From Clytia hemisphaerica (Eukaryota > Cnidaria > Hydrozoa > Leptothecata > Clytiidae), in the NCBI GenBank assembly GCA_902728285.1, contig CACVBU010000053.1, positions 324,808-388,807 of the forward strand: a DNA stretch of 64,000 bases, in the 5' to 3' direction. Below the pieces are notes generated by a model that was not told the DNA's origin, searched no databases, and was given only the letters and a program-made list of their open reading frames with translations. Positions 1 through 10,500 of this stretch are shown here, piece after piece (position 1 is the first letter of the stretch; every line of letters starts with the position of its first letter). The position numbers and the translations under genes were made by a program.

Positions 1-241
1 TTCAGATTCAGGAATAGTTTGTCTAACAGAAAATGTATAACATGCCATAGTTTTGTTGGTTACATCAGTCAGAAAACACATTTTAAACACGGCAATTATG
101 GAAAATTCACTATGGTCAGAGCCCTTAAAGCAACACTTATTTTGAATAAGAACTTATTTATAAGAGTACCTTCGACCAAAATAAGATTTAAAAAGCCTAC
201 CCTGGCCCTGGGTAAAAAAAACGCTTTAGTAGCATTTACTT

Positions 242-435
242 ATGGCCCAGAAGGCTCAAAATAGACACTGCGCACTTCTGAAAAAAAATTTTTTTGAGAG
301 TTCTAGTGGACAAATGTATTCTGCTCGTCCAACTCGAATATAGTTGAGTTATCGAGTAATTCAATTGAAGAGTTGCATTATCAGTTCTGCATTTCTTACA
401 CGACTCATTATTGGCGTGAACATATTATTTCGCTC
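242..435. repeat. Solo arm of an inverted-repeat element
   Basis: This stretch starts TGGCCCAGAAGGCTC and carries GACACTGCGCACTTCTGAAA. It reappears in reverse complement at about 1090-1321, including the inner part ending in TTGGCGTGAA. A partial direct copy lies at 876-914. It is best read as a truncated copy or detached arm of the same family as the 769-1410 element. No coding capacity is seen. Confidence 0.6.
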
Positions 436-768
436 GCTTCGTTTCTCATTCATTCCACATTCCGCATTCATTACACATTCCTCGATTATGACGTCATAAA
501 TAATGACGTCATAATCACGTTTTTTTAGAAAAACTCAAATTTAGCTGAGAAAAAAATTAAGTTACACCGAATCCGATATTCTACATCCAGCTACGCTTCC
601 AAAAATGTATAGTTTGTTATGTTTAGGGACTGGAACTGGGGTGGCAAAATTAATGCAATTCTGGGACATGCATATATCTGGGACATGCATTAAGTTACCC
701 GAGAAATATCGGAACATGCGTTTTCAACCGGCATTACCGTCGTTTGGTATAAGTTTCACGCGTTTCCG

Positions 769-1410
769 TACGATGGCCCCTAAAGCTCACAAGACACTTC
801 CAGTTCTTATAAAATTTGTGTACTGGAACTGTCTAGGCTCAATGGCCAAGAAGGCTCAGGGGCTTAGGGGCCATCAGAAGGCTCAATAGACACTGCGCAC
901 TTCTGAAAAGAAATTTTCAAGCAAGTGAAAATTCTTAAACATGATCTTCATAAAAAAAATTTTTCTCGATTGGAAAATTTAGGCCGAGTTATGGTTTTTG
1001 AGTTTGCGATTTTTGAACTATTACTGAGTGATTACTTAGTCAGTAAAATACATTTTTCAAAAATCTTTATCTAGCCTGGTTACCAAACTGGGAAATAAAA
1101 TTTTCACGCCAATAATAAATCATGTAGGTAAGAAATGCAGACCAGATAACGCAACTCGATAGATAACTCGATAACTCAACTCGTCTCTTGTGACTCGGAC
1201 TCTAATTGAGTTAGACCAGAATATATTTTTCCATACAGGTATGGTTAAAGCTTCACGAGAACTCTCAAAAAAAAAATTTTTCAGAAGTGCGCAGTGTCTG
1301 TTTGAGCCTTCTGGGCCATTGACCCCAGGACAGTTCCAGTTCTTATAAAATTTGTGAACTGGAAGTGTGTCAGAACTGAAAGTACTCCGTGAGCCTTAGG
1401 GGCCATCGTA
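769..1410. mobile_element. Non-autonomous TIR element with long arms
   Basis: The left end TACGATGGCCCCTAA is matched in reverse complement at 1396-1410. The arms can be followed inward about 145 bp (769-914 against 1264-1410), with small indels and a nested palindrome around ACTTCCAGTTC. The hexamer TTTCCG precedes the left end (763-768) and follows the right end (1411-1416), so it may be a target duplication. The interior holds no plausible gene. The superfamily is not assigned. Confidence 0.6.
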
Positions 1411-2382
1411 TTTCCGCACAGAGATTCTTGTCCCCGCTCCGGAATCTTTGTAATTTATCTTTATAATATGCACTGTATTTTTGACGACGGATTGAATCTA
1501 GCAATTCCTTTGTTTTCGATAGATATTTTTTACGGAATTCGGTGGTAAATTTTAGTTTTAATCTAGTCAAAAGCACGCAACTTTGATGAGATTTGCTTGC
1601 TTCAACTCCCATTCAAGGAGATTCTAGTCCTTCGGGCTTATACTTCGTTGGTGTTTACTTGATGAAATAGCCTAACTTTCCAGAACTTATTTCTCATCTA
1701 CCCGAAGTCCTGGTCTTTTACCGCTAGAAAGGTGTCAAAAGAATCTTAGTGCGGAAACTTATATCGAACGACGACTTATATAAAAAATGGCGAAAATAAA
1801 AACATGTTAAGAACATTTTTAGGCTTAAAACTCAAGAAGTTAAGAACATCCCAAGGCTTCAAATTAAAAAAAACCTTTATACCTTGTTTCAACGATGAAA
1901 ACTCAAATACACGCTGAATCTGTTTTTGTTTACTGGCATTTTTGAGCCTTATTATTCTCATAAAAATGTTCGTTAGAAAATTAGAAAATCAAAAATTAAA
2001 AATCAGAAATTGAAAGTGATTTTCGAAAATCATTACAGTATGTTTGCCTACGTACTTTTAGTCGGACAAAATTTCATGTACCATGTGTGTGTGTCAGTGA
2101 CATGGAAAGATAACCGAGTCTCATTTGGACAAGTGTGCTTCCCAAGAACAGACTCTCATCTCAGATAAATGCAATATTTGATTTAAAAATCAAAAATCAA
2201 GAATTGGTTTGAAAAAAGATTTTTAATTGGTGAGGGATAACTGAAAATCAATTTTTTTCTGAAATTCGATTTGATTTTAAATCAAAAATCAAATGATACT
2301 TTCGGGTCACGGATTGATTTTGAGTATCAGTTCGTTATAATTTGAAAAAAAAATCCATAAAATTACTCCTATTCATAAATTA
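1411..2382. other. Gene-free stretch with dispersed repeats
   Basis: No coding exon is supported. Positions 1488-1640 match about 19196-19345 (shared GACGACGGATTG, then TCCTTTGTTTT and a terminal CTAG-CCTTC-GGCTT block), so this is a dispersed repeat pair. A looser family with AAGAACAT plus AAGGCT runs through 1795-1870 and recurs at 32820-32900, 33084-33190 and 63840-63960. Confidence 0.5.
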
Positions 2383-2695
2383 GAAATAAATCAAAAATAA
2401 TTCAAAATTAAATCAAAAATAAATCATAAATCAAAAATAAATCAAAAATAAATCATAAATAAATCAGAAATAAAAAATAAATCAAAAATAAATCAAAAAT
2501 AAATCAAAAATAAATCAAAAATAAATCATAAATCAAAAATAAATCAAAAATAAATCATAAATCAAAAATAAATCAAAAATAAATCATAAATCAAAAATAA
2601 TCAAAAATAAATCATAAATCAAAAATAAATCAAAAATAAATCATAAATCAAAAATAAATCAAAAATAAATTATAAGTCAAAAATAAATCATAAAT
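2383..2695. repeat. A/T-rich minisatellite
   Basis: An imperfect tandem array about 310 bp long of the unit AAAAATAAATC, alternating with ATAAATC. Almost no G is present. It looks like simple replication-slippage satellite with no sign of function. Confidence 0.85.
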
Positions 2696-4125
2696 CTCGT
2701 ACACCATTTTTTGAGTGATTTGCCCCTCGCCTTTTTCTGTCTCTCAAAGGACACTAAAATTTGAAAATTTTGGCTGAGATTTAATGAAAATAATCGGGTG
2801 GCAAAAACGTCAAAAAAATAGACAAAATTGGAAAAAATGTTTTTCAAAGGGTCGCAAAAACGTCGAAATGCAATCTCTCTTAGGGTCGATTTTGGAACTT
2901 TGATTCGGACATACCCGTCATCTCGCAAACCTAGCTATTTGTAGGATTGTGCATGTAGAGAAGAATTTTTCAGGCAACATCAAACTCTAAAAACAAAATC
3001 AACTCAAATGAAAGATTTTTAACACGCAAATCTACACACATTTTTTTCAAGATTTTTTTTTGAGTGGGAAAAAATTATAATTGTAATATTGACACTTTTC
3101 TTTTGTTTGGAGTTGGTGCAAAAAGGTTTCAAGACGACTAAAATTGTACCCTCCTTTACTTTTTGTTCATTTCTATGTCTAAATTAGTCGTCTAGCTTGC
3201 TAGACTAAGATAAACGTACAAATGTCAAAAATTTACGGCAAGTTCTCGGGTAAGTTATGGAATGTCTTAAAATTACCATAATTTTTAGATCGCATTAGCC
3301 GACAGAAAACAACCAAACAGATGACTGAACATGAAGGGTACTATGATGTAGTTTCTAACCTGATGTGTAACTTAATTGTTTTTTCGCTCTTATAAAAAGA
3401 AACGTATAATCACTTTCGTTAACATCCTGCTCGGATTTTCTAGGTTAGCTGAATTATAAGACTGAAAGTTCGCCTCTACGCTTCGATTACCGAAATTATT
3501 CCAAATTACTTGAAAATAAAAATAATTCCGAGTTCTTATTATAAGGTACCTTATGTCTTACGTCTTCATGGCAACGAGTAATTACTGAAACATCAACATT
3601 TCGAATCATGACTTAATGACCCCATTAATTACCCTACGAAGAGAGCAGAAAGATATCGGACCTTTAATTATCTTTGCTGGATATCATTATGATTGATTTA
3701 TGTGTGCAGTGATCCATTAGAAAACTGTGTTTTGACAAAAAAACTTTCTTGAGCAGATGTTTGGTTTGGTGTTTGGGTGGTTGATGCCAAGGATGGAGAA
3801 AAAGAAAAATATGAAGAGGTGATTTTTTGTTTTATTTTTTTGGTTAGAGTTTATTGTTCAGTTGGATTTTTAGGAGTAAGTTCCAGAGGCTAACAAGTTT
3901 TTATATACATTTGTTGCTTTTAACTTTTAAGGTGTCGAATGACCAAAAATCGAATATTATACTGCTTGTATTCAGATTTCTAGAACCCATTACTAAATTT
4001 TCAATAAGCTCCAGTCATTCATGTCTTCCGATAAAGGGGGATATTGCAGACCGGTATGCTAAGCACCAAAATTTCACTCTTAAATCATTTTCTCAATACT
4101 TACTGCTTTTGGCGAATTGATTCAA
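2696..4125. other. Gene-free intergenic stretch
   Basis: Open frames here are short (under about 90 codons) and show no recognisable domain, splice structure or codon bias. The sequence is A/T-rich with no repeat arm that I could pair elsewhere in the window. Confidence 0.4.
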
Positions 4126-4289
4126 AACTTGCATCAGCAGTGGAAATAGTCTTCGCAGCTTCGCTCGCAGCTCTACTCTACCATTTTTGTTTTGATTTAA
4201 CTTTGTCTTTTAATGACCAGCCAGGTCATTCATTTGAGGGATATGCATATGTTAGCCTCCACTGATGCAAGTTACCCGATCTCACGGTA
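4126..4289. mobile_element. Truncated copy of a palindromic MITE
   Basis: The right part (CTGATGCAAGTTACC, then TCTCACGGTA) and the centre (GCAGCTCTACTCTACC) match the complete element at 45524-45745 at high identity. The left arm is mostly missing: only AACTTGCATCAG remains. This copy is therefore 5'-truncated or rearranged. Confidence 0.75.
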
Positions 4290-4380
4290 CCAAATCAATG
4301 ATCCAATGATCCATTTTACAATCTTGTCTGTAAACTGGAAGTCCTGGTGGTCCTGTAGACGGGGTGAAGGAACATTTGCT

Positions 4381-4800
4381 TACCAGTGGATATACCCCAT
4401 TAAAACCTACAAAAATAGAGGTACCCTCTATCTGAAAATTTATGTGGAATTAGAGGCTGAAACTTTTTATGTTGAAAGTACACTGCCAATTGTTTTCTTC
4501 CCTAGAAGCAATGTTTTGTAGAAAACAGTTTTCATTTTTTCACGAAAAAGTGAAAAAATACCTTTTTAACTATTTACCCCTTAAAACCTTCAAATGGTTT
4601 TTCTCGAATAACTTTTTTGGTCCCCAATTTGGACAGTCATTCACTGCAAAGTTACTAATGTTACGATTAGATCATTGGTAACCTAAATATTTTCCAAACT
4701 GTACGTTAAAATCAACTTACACCTTAAATTTGCGATCAATAGCACCCATTCTCAGAGATTCACTTATGGATTTTTAGTTGACCTATACCTTAATGTTTCA
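4381..4800. repeat. Partial copy of the 12314-13026 TIR element
   Basis: Starts TACCAGTGGATATACCCC and runs through blocks that match 12640-13026 in reverse complement (for example AAAACCTACA against TGTAGGTTTT, and TTTTTCACGAA). The second terminal repeat is not found, so this is a one-sided copy. It lies just upstream of the BEL/Pao insertion but is independent of it. Confidence 0.6.
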
Positions 4801-4860
4801 GGATCCGTTTGTGACGTAAATAAATAATAATCTAAAAATTAGTTATTAGGAAAATGTGAA

Positions 4861-4891
4861 TTATGACGTCAGCAAATTATGACGTCATAAA
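4861..4891. promoter_or_regulatory. Paired TGACGTCA (CRE/ATF-type) palindromes
   Basis: Two TGACGTCA octamers lie about 20 bp apart, both preceded by ATTA. A similar pair lies at 488-512. The octamer is the full CRE/ATF consensus. No gene start is near, so a regulatory role is unproven and the sites may simply belong to repeats. Confidence 0.3.
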
Positions 4892-4899
4892 TTGTGAAA

Positions 4900-4925
4900 T
4901 ACCTTATCGGCCAAAACTTAGTCGG
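4900..4925. mobile_element. Left fragment of a MITE split by the BEL insertion
   Basis: TACCTTATCGGCCAAAACTT followed by AGTCGG. This is the exact inverse of the end of the fragment at 12100-12300, which finishes AAGTTTTGGCCGATAAGGTA. Together the two pieces make a palindromic element of about 230 bp that was present before the retrotransposon landed. Confidence 0.85.
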
Positions 4926-5428
4926 TGTTTTGGCTAATTAATGATGTTGCGTTGGGTAATTAGCATTTTAGTGTTATGTGTTGTGCGTATCGTCATGTGT
5001 ATTGTATCGTGCGTCTTTTGTCTATTTTTAATTAGTTTTTTACTGTATATATTTTTTCCATCGCCTTTTTTTTTTGCACTTCACTTGAGAAACTTGTTGA
5101 GATGAGACGTGTCAGAGAAAATCGTTCTCGAATTTATTAACACAGAAATGTTTTGAGTTTCGTTCGAACTTTGAGATATTCTTTGGGATTTTTGCATATC
5201 GTGCATTTGTTTTGGCATTCAATCGTGAATATATGTGACGAAATTTGTAAGTATAGTTTTGTATTGTACATTTGTATATTTTTGATCTATCGAGATTTAT
5301 CGAGATTTATCTTAGCTTAAGCTTTCGAGTTTGTATATAGTTCTAAATTAGTTTGTGTTTTTCCTTTTCTAGCTTAAAATATATGTGTCAACCGCATTTA
5401 TTTCAAAGACTTCGTCTTCGCCAAAACA
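4926..5428 (+). repeat. 5' LTR of BEL/Pao element
   Basis: 503 bp, TG...CA termini. A TATATA run at 5046-5051 is a plausible promoter element. In the 3' LTR the same position reads TATAGG, one of only two places where the LTRs differ. Confidence 0.95.
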
Positions 5429-5461
5429 AACTTTTAAGAAATTTCGCTTATCGTATCCTAC

Positions 5462-5600
5462 CGTGATTTATCGAATCCTTAGTCGTGATTTATCGAATCC
5501 TTAGTCGTGATTTACCGAATCCTTAGTCGTGATTTATCGAATCCTCAGTCGTAATTTACCGAATCCTACGTAGACACGTGATTTATCGAATCCTAGTCGT
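5462..5600 (+). repeat. 22-bp tandem repeats in the BEL leader
   Basis: About six copies of a 22-bp unit beginning CGTGATTTATCGAATCC start at 5462, 5484, 5506, 5528, 5550 and 5577. The last copies are degenerate. They fill most of the space between the 5' LTR and the gag ATG at 5610. The position suggests a packaging, translation or regulatory leader; that is inference. Confidence 0.9.
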
Positions 5601-5609
5601 GATCCAAGT

Positions 5610-7511
5610 ATGGATCTCTCGTTTAACCGTCAACAACAGCTCTCGTTCATCAACAAGTATCTCAGTCGATTAGATCATCTTATAAGTGTCCAGGCTACAC
5701 GTGAAGAAATCCTTAAGACCGGAAGACAGTTGAGTGACACATTTAGAAAGTTTGCAGCCCAGGAGGAGCTCTTGATTGAGGCAGGGGCTACTGATGGCAA
5801 GTTGCTTGAAGAATATCAAGAAAGGGTTGAAAATAGACTAGATGGAATGGCCACACATATTACTCAAAGGAATTGGGTCAACAAACGAGAAACTTTATCA
5901 TTACCAGATCTACCAGACACCCAATTTGTACTTCCAGTCGCACTTTCAGCCCCACCATCCTTGAGTCGCTTCGTAACAGCCCCGTCTTTCATCGACACAA
6001 TTGATCCAAGTCCTGAATTCCACCAGACACCTCCGATTCCATCACACCTAGAAACACCTCTACTGCCTCAAGAGACATCTGCCAAACCTTTTTCTACTTC
6101 TTCACAATTTGAAACGAAACCACGCCCATCTCAGCTTTTCTCTCAATATGAAACCTTATTTCGAGACATCCCTCTGGCATCATCACAACATAGCAGCCAA
6201 AGTTCAGTCAGTTCATCAGGAAAGACTTCGTCAACAAAGTCAGACAAGCTGAGAGATGTTACCATGAAGAAGGCCAGTGAGATCGCCAAACTAAAACATC
6301 AGTTTTTAGAAGACAAATTTAAACTCGATCTTCAAATAATCAAGTCGAACGCCAAACTCGAGAGAGACCAGATAGAGAACGAAGAGGAGGATAGGAAGTC
6401 AGTCATTTCTCACCACTTTCCCATCAACCACAATCAATCAAAGGAACTTCACACTCGTTATGCTTCATCTCGTGCATCTTCAGTTTCATCCTTTCGCCAC
6501 TTACTCTTACCCAAGAAACGCTCTCCTGAAACCAAGATTCATCACACAGCCACTGCCAAAAGTTGTCATCAGAAGCAACCAGACAGTCAGCCATTGGAAC
6601 AACCATCCATCAAAGCTACAAATAGTCAGCCATTGTCTCATCAACAACCATCGACACAGTTAAAGGCAAGTCACAGACAGGTCGAGCCTTGTGATGCATT
6701 TATTGATGAATTGATTGAATATAAAGAGACTGAGATTCCAGTAGACAATACGTTGGCATCTAGGGTGATCCAAGTAGAGTGCGAGTCAAGACACCTGCCA
6801 CCTATTGAGTTGAAACGATTTGATGGTAGTTCGTTGCAATGGCCAGAATTCATACAGAATTTCAAGTCCAGGATTCATTTGAAAAGTAGTTTTAATGACA
6901 CTATTAGAATGGAAAGACTACTTAGTGTACTGGACGGACCAGCAAGATCTTCTATTGAATCGATCGGAACCAATTCTATCTTCTACGCGACAGCACTGAA
7001 GGCCTTAAAACGTGATTATGGCAACCCTTACGTCATCGCTCATCTCAAGCTGAAAGAAATGTTTGACAGACCTCAAATCACCATAACCGACCATGAAGGA
7101 TTGAGAAACTTCTACCAACAGTTGAAGACAGCAATGGCATGGTTCGAATCCATTGGCAACAGTAGCTACAACAATCCAGAAACCGTCGCCAAAGCAGTAT
7201 CTATCATTCCAATACAACACAAGTTCCGATTCTTTAATAGATATGGTAACGATCAACCCAAATTGACTGACCTCTACGTATTTGTCAACTGGCTCGAATG
7301 TATCGTCAAAGAGTTGTTCAATCCCATTGCCATGATCATCAGTGATGAAAAAACGTCGAAGTCACCGAAAGACAAAGAAAGTAGAAACCCAAAATTCGAA
7401 ACAATTTCGTCGGTAGGCAATTCAAATGCTGGTTGTGCTCCAAAGACCACAAAATATCAAAATGTCCAAAGATCCTCAATGCATCTACAGACGATCGACA
7501 GAAAATCGTGA
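5610..7511 (+). CDS. gag: BEL/Pao gag-like polyprotein
   Basis: 633 codons from the first ATG after the leader repeats. Residues about 1-110 are a charged helical N-terminus, and about 115-220 a Pro/Ser/Thr-rich linker. A Lys/Glu-rich segment at about 220-270 could form a coiled coil. Residues about 395-580 are a DUF1759-type gag domain, recognised from the RFDGSSLQWPEF block and downstream LKALKRDYGNP. In BEL/Pao elements this region is the capsid-like assembly protein. The frame ends at 7511 and overlaps the pol frame by over 100 nt. The nucleocapsid zinc knuckles are encoded only in the -1 frame, so full-length Gag-Pol should need a frameshift near 7388. Expression would depend on the LTR promoter. 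Confidence 0.93.
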   Translation: MDLSFNRQQQLSFINKYLSRLDHLISVQATREEILKTGRQLSDTFRKFAAQEELLIEAGATDGKLLEEYQERVENRLDGMATHITQRNWVNKRETLSLPDLPDTQFVLPVALSAPPSLSRFVTAPSFIDTIDPSPEFHQTPPIPSHLETPLLPQETSAKPFSTSSQFETKPRPSQLFSQYETLFRDIPLASSQHSSQSSVSSSGKTSSTKSDKLRDVTMKKASEIAKLKHQFLEDKFKLDLQIIKSNAKLERDQIENEEEDRKSVISHHFPINHNQSKELHTRYASSRASSVSSFRHLLLPKKRSPETKIHHTATAKSCHQKQPDSQPLEQPSIKATNSQPLSHQQPSTQLKASHRQVEPCDAFIDELIEYKETEIPVDNTLASRVIQVECESRHLPPIELKRFDGSSLQWPEFIQNFKSRIHLKSSFNDTIRMERLLSVLDGPARSSIESIGTNSIFYATALKALKRDYGNPYVIAHLKLKEMFDRPQITITDHEGLRNFYQQLKTAMAWFESIGNSSYNNPETVAKAVSIIPIQHKFRFFNRYGNDQPKLTDLYVFVNWLECIVKELFNPIAMIISDEKTSKSPKDKESRNPKFETISSVGNSNAGCAPKTTKYQNVQRSSMHLQTIDRKS

Positions 7512-10500
7512 GAGAAAAAGGACTTTGTTTCAACTGTCTCTCTAACAATCATATCATTAAAGAGTGTCCATCCAAATTTACATGTACCAAGGACGGATGT
7601 GGTAAAAAACATCACACTTTGCTTCACAGAGATACAGCCACTACCACTGATACTCCTGGATCAGCAAAAAGTATGCAATGTTCTACTACCAACCAGACCT
7701 TCCTTCAAATTGTCCCTGTCGTATTATCAAATGGTAAATACAGCATCAAAACCAATGCAGTCCTCGACTCTGGATCTGATAGTACCTTGATTCGTGCTGA
7801 TACCGCCGAGGCTCTACACCTATCCGGTAAGAAAGAAACTCTTCGAATGTCGAACGTATTATCAAAGGAGACAAGTCTGCAATCAAAGAGAGTCTGCTTC
7901 AATCTTGAATCACACGACAACAAAACCAAAGAGAAACTCGACAACGTTTGGGTAATTGAGAACCTTGACGTACCAGTAAATAGGTACGACATCAATAAAG
8001 TGAAAACAGAATTTCAACACCTGAAAGACATTACATTTCCAACACCTCATGATTCAGACGTCACAATCCTCATTGGCGCTGACTTATCATATCTTCTCGT
8101 GCAAGAACAATCAGTCACTGGTACAAGAAATCAACCATCGGCAGTCAAGACAAAGCTCGGCTGGATGTTGTTCGGTGGAAAAGCTTTCACTTCGCTAATC
8201 GTCACCAGCAATTTTTTGAAGAGATCGAAAGACGAGATTTCCGACAAAATCGAACGTTTTTGGCAGATGGAATCTTACGGTACTCTACCAGACTGGCACA
8301 AGAGCAATCTTGCACCTATCGACCAGCGAGCCCTCGAGAAGCTGGAACAGACATCCAAAATCATCGACAATCGTATGGAAGTTGATCTACTTTGGAAAGA
8401 AGACCATCCAACAATGCCTTTCAATAGAGATTACGCAATGCAGAGACTCAACTCGTTAGAAAAAAGGCTTGCCAAGGACACAACACTTGCTCGTATGTAC
8501 GACACTGCTATTCGAGAATTCATCGATCTTGGTCATGCTCGTATTCTAACCGATTCTGAAGTCAAATCTCGATCTGACGTTACCAATTACATACCACATC
8601 ATGGAGTGACACATCCCAACAAACCTGGAAAAGTTCGTGTCGTATTCGATGCTGCTGCAAAATTCAAAGGGACATCTCTGAATGACAAACTTCTTGCTGG
8701 ACCAGACCTGCTGAACAGCTTAGTGGCCGTGCTGCATCGTTTTCGAGCTGGTCGCTTTGCAGCATCAGCAGATATTGAGAAAATGTTCAACCAAGTCAAG
8801 GTATCACCGAAAGACAGTGACACCTTGAGATTCCTCTATCGCTTTGATCCTGGTGGGGAGGTTAAAGATTGTATATTGTTGTTTCACGTGTTCGGAAAGA
8901 AAGATTCACCCTGTATCGCAAATTTCGCTCTCAGGTCGTGTGCTGAGGAGACAGACATCGAAAGCATCCGTGATGAAATCCTCCGTAATTTTTACGTTGA
9001 CGATTACCTTGGTTCGTTCTACACCATTGAACAACTCATCTCAGAAGCCACACAACTCAACTGTGTTTTATCAACACGTGGTTTCAACCTTACGAAATGG
9101 TCATCAAACGAGATTGAACTGATAAGACATCTGCCAGCCGAAAAGATATCTCCTAAAATTATCGACATCAACAAGCAAGTTCCTCGACAGAAAACACTTG
9201 GTCTCCTCTGGGATCCGAATCAAGACTCATTTATCTTCACCGTGAACCTGATTGATTGTGAGCCAACAAAGAGACGAATCCTCTCCCAAATTGGAACCAT
9301 CTTCGATCCACTTGGATTTCTCACACCAGTCGTCCTAGAATCAAAGCTTATCATCCAACAGCTTTGGAAACGTAAATTCGATTGGGATGAGCCATTACCA
9401 CTCGACTTGAAAAAGAGATGGTTTGACTGGAAAGCCAAGATCAAACAGCTTGATGGTGTTACAGTGCCAAGATGGTGTGGTTATCAGCCAGAAGTTCATA
9501 ACGCACCAGAATTACATGTATTCGTTGACGGTTCTGATGACGCTTATGGTGCAGTAGCCTACTTACGTTTCGTAACTCCAGAGTCAGTTCAGTGTTCATT
9601 GGTTATGTCGAAATCAAGACTTGCTCCACTCAAAAAGACCAAAACGGAATCAACTACTACGCCAGCATTGGAGTTACAAGGTGCAGTTATTGGAAGTCGC
9701 ATGAAAACAACCATTCTGAAAGAAACCAAGTTCGAGATCGTATCAACAACATTCTGGGCAGACTCTGAATGCACTCTTAAATGCATCAAGAACGAATCAA
9801 CAACCTTCTCCAAGTACGTGATGAACAGATTGGATGAAGTTAGAACCAACAGCGACCTTAAAGATTGGCAGTTCATCTCTGGAAACGACAATCCAGCAGA
9901 TGACTGCACGAGGTACGTATCACCATTTAAACTTACCTCTGCTGGACATCGCTGGTTCAATGGACCTCCAATTCTTCATGAAAAAGGAGACATTAGAGCC
10001 AACGATGTTCTGGCCCTTCTGTCTTCTACTGTTTCAGCTACGTCGAATGACATCATCACAAACAAGATGACAACAACCAATGAAGTCACAACCAACGACA
10101 AGACGAACGAAAGAAGCAACATTATCAAGTGGGATCACTATTCATCTTGGTCGAAGCTCAAACGTCAGGTCGCATGGCTGTTGAAGATCAAACGCAATTT
10201 TCGAAAATCAAAGACGCAACCAATCAATTGGAAGATTCTTACATCAAACGAATTAGAAGAAGCTGAGAAGGTCATCATCCAAATCGCACAAAGAGAATCA
10301 TTCACTGATGAAACGACTGCTATGAAGAGCAAAAAACTTCTTCAACTCAAACCGTTCGTAGATGATGATGGCATCCTTCGTGTTGGTGGTCGTATCAAGC
10401 ATGCAAAAGTCGACTACACTCGTAAACATCAAATCGTCATCTGCAACAAACATCCCATCGCGAGAATCCTTACACTGCATTTCCACGAATCAAACTTCCA

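Noticed and set aside
5462-5600. Regular repeats resembling a CRISPR array
   Set aside because: Units are contiguous with no unique spacers, lie in a retrotransposon leader, and the genome is eukaryotic.
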